Source of the DNA: Circinella umbellata
Lineage: Eukaryota > Mucoromycota > Mucoromycetes > Mucorales > Lichtheimiaceae
Direction of reading: 5' to 3'
Assembly (NCBI GenBank): GCA_025093555.1
Contig: JAIWNF010000001.1
Coordinates: forward strand, 744,001-808,000
Length of the DNA: 64,000 nt
The notes under the pieces: model-generated
The model's database searches: none
Seen by the model: only the letters and a program-made list of their open reading frames with translations
What the model was told of the DNA's origin: nothing
Made by a program: the position numbers and the translations under genes
Shown: in pieces, positions 61,897 to 64,000 of the stretch
Numbering within the stretch: position 1 is the first letter of the stretch
Layout of the letters: every line of letters begins with the position of its first letter

Positions 61897-62776
61897 TTGT
61901 GTGTTAGTTTTGTGTTGTGGGTTTTTAGAGAGTGGGGGAGGGTTATAGAAAAGGCGCTGTTTTTTTATTTTTTGTTACTTGCAAAAAAAAAAAATTGGGT
62001 TCGATTGTCTCCCATGGTTGTTTATTCTTATCAACCCCGACTAGGCGGGTTTGATGACGTTGTCGTGGTTAACTAATTTAGTTTGTTGCCATGGAGACAA
62101 TAAGGCAGCGGCTTTTTTTTTTTTCGTGTTCTTCCTTATTGTCTTTTTTTTTTTAATAATACTCTTGAATATAATCGTATGACAAAATGAGTGTATCATA
62201 TACTGAAAACAATGGCATTGTATATGATCATTTACTTTACTATTAAATATATTTCATCTTTAATAAGAAATAATGTTTGTTCATTCCAAAAAAAAAAGTT
62301 GATATTGAGACTTATTATATCATGCTTCCGTTTTTTTACGGGTCGTTAATAATATAATTTAACCAACTTACTTGATATGATCAGTTATTACGAGAGCTGT
62401 TATTATTATTATATAAAGCAATCTTCAGTAGGTCATTATCGTACTTTTTATATATAACAACTAAAAACTGGAGCTTTTCTGTTTCATATTATTATAATGA
62501 TAAGATAAAATTGACTCAGCGTAAAAATGTTTATCTTTATACCATTACCGTTTTTATCTTTAAAATACACGTTATTCTTATCCTAGATGTTCATCTATCG
62601 GCAAACAAGTAAAAAGGAACCCATTTTACTAATTGCTGCCTTTTACTTCAAAATAACAAAATGTGGCACATGAATTTGACTTTCGGAATTTATGCTAATT
62701 TTTTTTTTAAAATGGAAAACTTTAAGTTCGGGATTATCAGTTACTTTTTTTTTTTTTTTTTCAACAACTTGCCAAA
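61897..62776. promoter_or_regulatory. Divergent promoter region of QCR2 and RAD17, with nested inverted repeats
   Basis: An 880-bp gap between divergent starts. Between 62004 and 62101 an inverted repeat (ATTGTCTCCCATGG against CCATGGAGACAAT) encloses a 26-bp imperfect palindrome (62030-62055) whose core is CCCCGACTAGGCGGG. The rest is AT-rich with T runs. No gene was recognised. Confidence 0.5.
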
Positions 62777-64000
62777 ATGGATCCTTTTTACGATGTACGG
62801 ATTCCCGATTGTTAAAAAAAAATATCACCCTTTACGATGAAAGAAATAAATATACTTATATAAATATATTCTCTAAATCTAAATAGCAATTCGTACTTCC
62901 ACCTTATCCAACACAACATAAAGAAAAAAAGACATTATCAAAATCAACAGGAACGACTAGTCGTCGAATGGATATAGATTTAGCACGTACAGGTTAGTAT
63001 GTTTTTTTTTTACGCAGCAACAGATGCAACTTTTTTTTCCTGGAAATGGTATCAGATCTAACACGATTTGTTCTTTTTTTTTATTGAAAACAATAATAAT
63101 ACTAATAATAATAGATCAGTTATGGGTTGATAAATATGAACCAAGAGATGAGGTAGATAGTAATCACAATTTTAAAGTGAATTTATATATAAAACTACAT
63201 TTCTTCCCTTTTGAATTATTGAATGGCCTAAACTTATTTATTAACTTTTTATTGGTATTATTATTACTGTGTAATAGAGTGAGTTAGCAATAAGTCCAGC
63301 TAGATTAAAAAAAATAATTGAGTGCATAGAAACGTCAGCTATTGGTAGACCACCAGGTCAATGTAAAGTAAGCAAATGAGAGGTATAGGAGAAAGGGGTG
63401 ATTTCAAATAAACTGAATCATTATAAATAAACAAATAATTATTTATAAATAAAATAAAAACGCGTTTATATATAGTGTCTTGTATTAAGTGGACCTGCAG
63501 GATCCGCTAAAAGTACAACAATAAGAACAATTGCAAAAACACGTGATTATAAACTTGTTGAATGGAATCAAACAAGTCAAGAAAATTGGGAAGCAGATCA
63601 AGGTAATTAAAAAAAAGGGGAGGGGGGTTAGTTGGGGAAGCAAATTAAATAAAGAATAACTCAAAAAGACATAATGTTTTTTTTTAGAATATCAATCGAA
63701 TATAAGTAAATTTGAAAACTTTTTGCATCGAGCGAGTCAATATCAACCTCTTTCAGATCCTGAACTATCAAACTATGATGCACAAAAAAGAATTATTTTA
63801 CTTGATGATATTCCTGATTTAACATCCGATAAAGTTAAAACAAGATTTCATGAATTAATTGAAGCTTATATGAATGCTAGTGAATTGTATTTAATGGTGA
63901 TAATTGTTAGTGAAGCATGGATGCAAACAGATAATAATAAATGGCGAGGATATAATGAAACTCGACTTTCTAATATTCGTGATGTTTTACCACCTGGTCT
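62777..64000 (+). CDS. RAD17: RAD17/RAD24 checkpoint clamp loader, 5' part
   Basis: The gene runs off the right edge. Visible exons are about 62777-62794, 62887-62992, 63115-63152, 63278-63367, 63476-63602 and 63688-64000+. The protein has DQLWVDKYEPRDESELAISPARLKK-like sequence (the RAD17 'W..KY.P' start), a Walker A motif GPAGSAKST, DYKLVEWNQ and a Walker B motif RIILLDDIPDL. RAD17 with RFC2-5 loads the 9-1-1 clamp at DNA damage. The first exon (18 nt, MDPFYD, donor GTACGG) is the least certain: it is chosen because it joins in frame to QFVLPPYP. The ATPase part is clear. Confidence 0.85.

Noticed and set aside
61996..62012. Possible tRNA B box (GGGTTCGATTGT)
   Set aside because: No A box or cloverleaf can be drawn around it; it forms part of the inverted-repeat region.

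Overview
The window is a fungal nuclear contig, most likely from an early-diverging filamentous fungus (Mucoromycota, Mucorales-like). The DNA is very AT-rich. Genes carry many short GT-AG introns with T-rich acceptors. The gene set is eukaryotic and fungal: DUG1-type dipeptidase, yeast-type casein kinase I, a long fungal sulfite reductase beta subunit, GNL1 GTPase, cytochrome bc1 core protein 2 and RAD17. Species placement is inference from style, not from a marker gene.

From 1 to 22.3 kb the window is a compact housekeeping block. It holds the 3' part of an M20 dipeptidase (+), casein kinase I (+), a type II membrane glycosyltransferase-like protein (-), a ricin-B-like beta-trefoil protein (+), a universal stress protein (-), GNL1 (-), sulfite reductase beta (-), a membrane-anchored double-psi beta-barrel protein (+) and a DUF89 damage-control phosphatase (-). 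The beta-trefoil and stress-protein genes converge so tightly that their stop codons touch.

From 25.1 to 59.4 kb there is an array of four head-to-tail secreted GH3 beta-glucosidase genes, separated by increasingly long gene-poor stretches. Copies 3 and 4 are nearly identical from start codon to stop codon, introns included, while both flanks are clearly homologous but much more diverged. This suggests tandem duplication followed by gene conversion of the gene bodies. The gap between copies 3 and 4 holds a nest of mobile-element remnants: two oppositely oriented pieces of one LINE, a solo LTR with a 5-bp target duplication inside the LINE, an unidentified 0.7-kb insertion and a 1.24-kb element with long terminal inverted repeats. 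They lie inside what was the upstream flank of copy 4.

From 59.9 kb to the end, QCR2 (-) and the 5' part of a RAD17 checkpoint clamp loader (+) diverge from a shared upstream region that contains nested inverted repeats.

The most unusual gene-structure feature is in the GH3 array. The same four-codon junction is carried by a 10-nt microexon in copies 3 and 4, an 8-nt microexon in copy 2, and two successive 5-nt microexons in copy 1. No convincing tRNA, rRNA or CRISPR array was seen.
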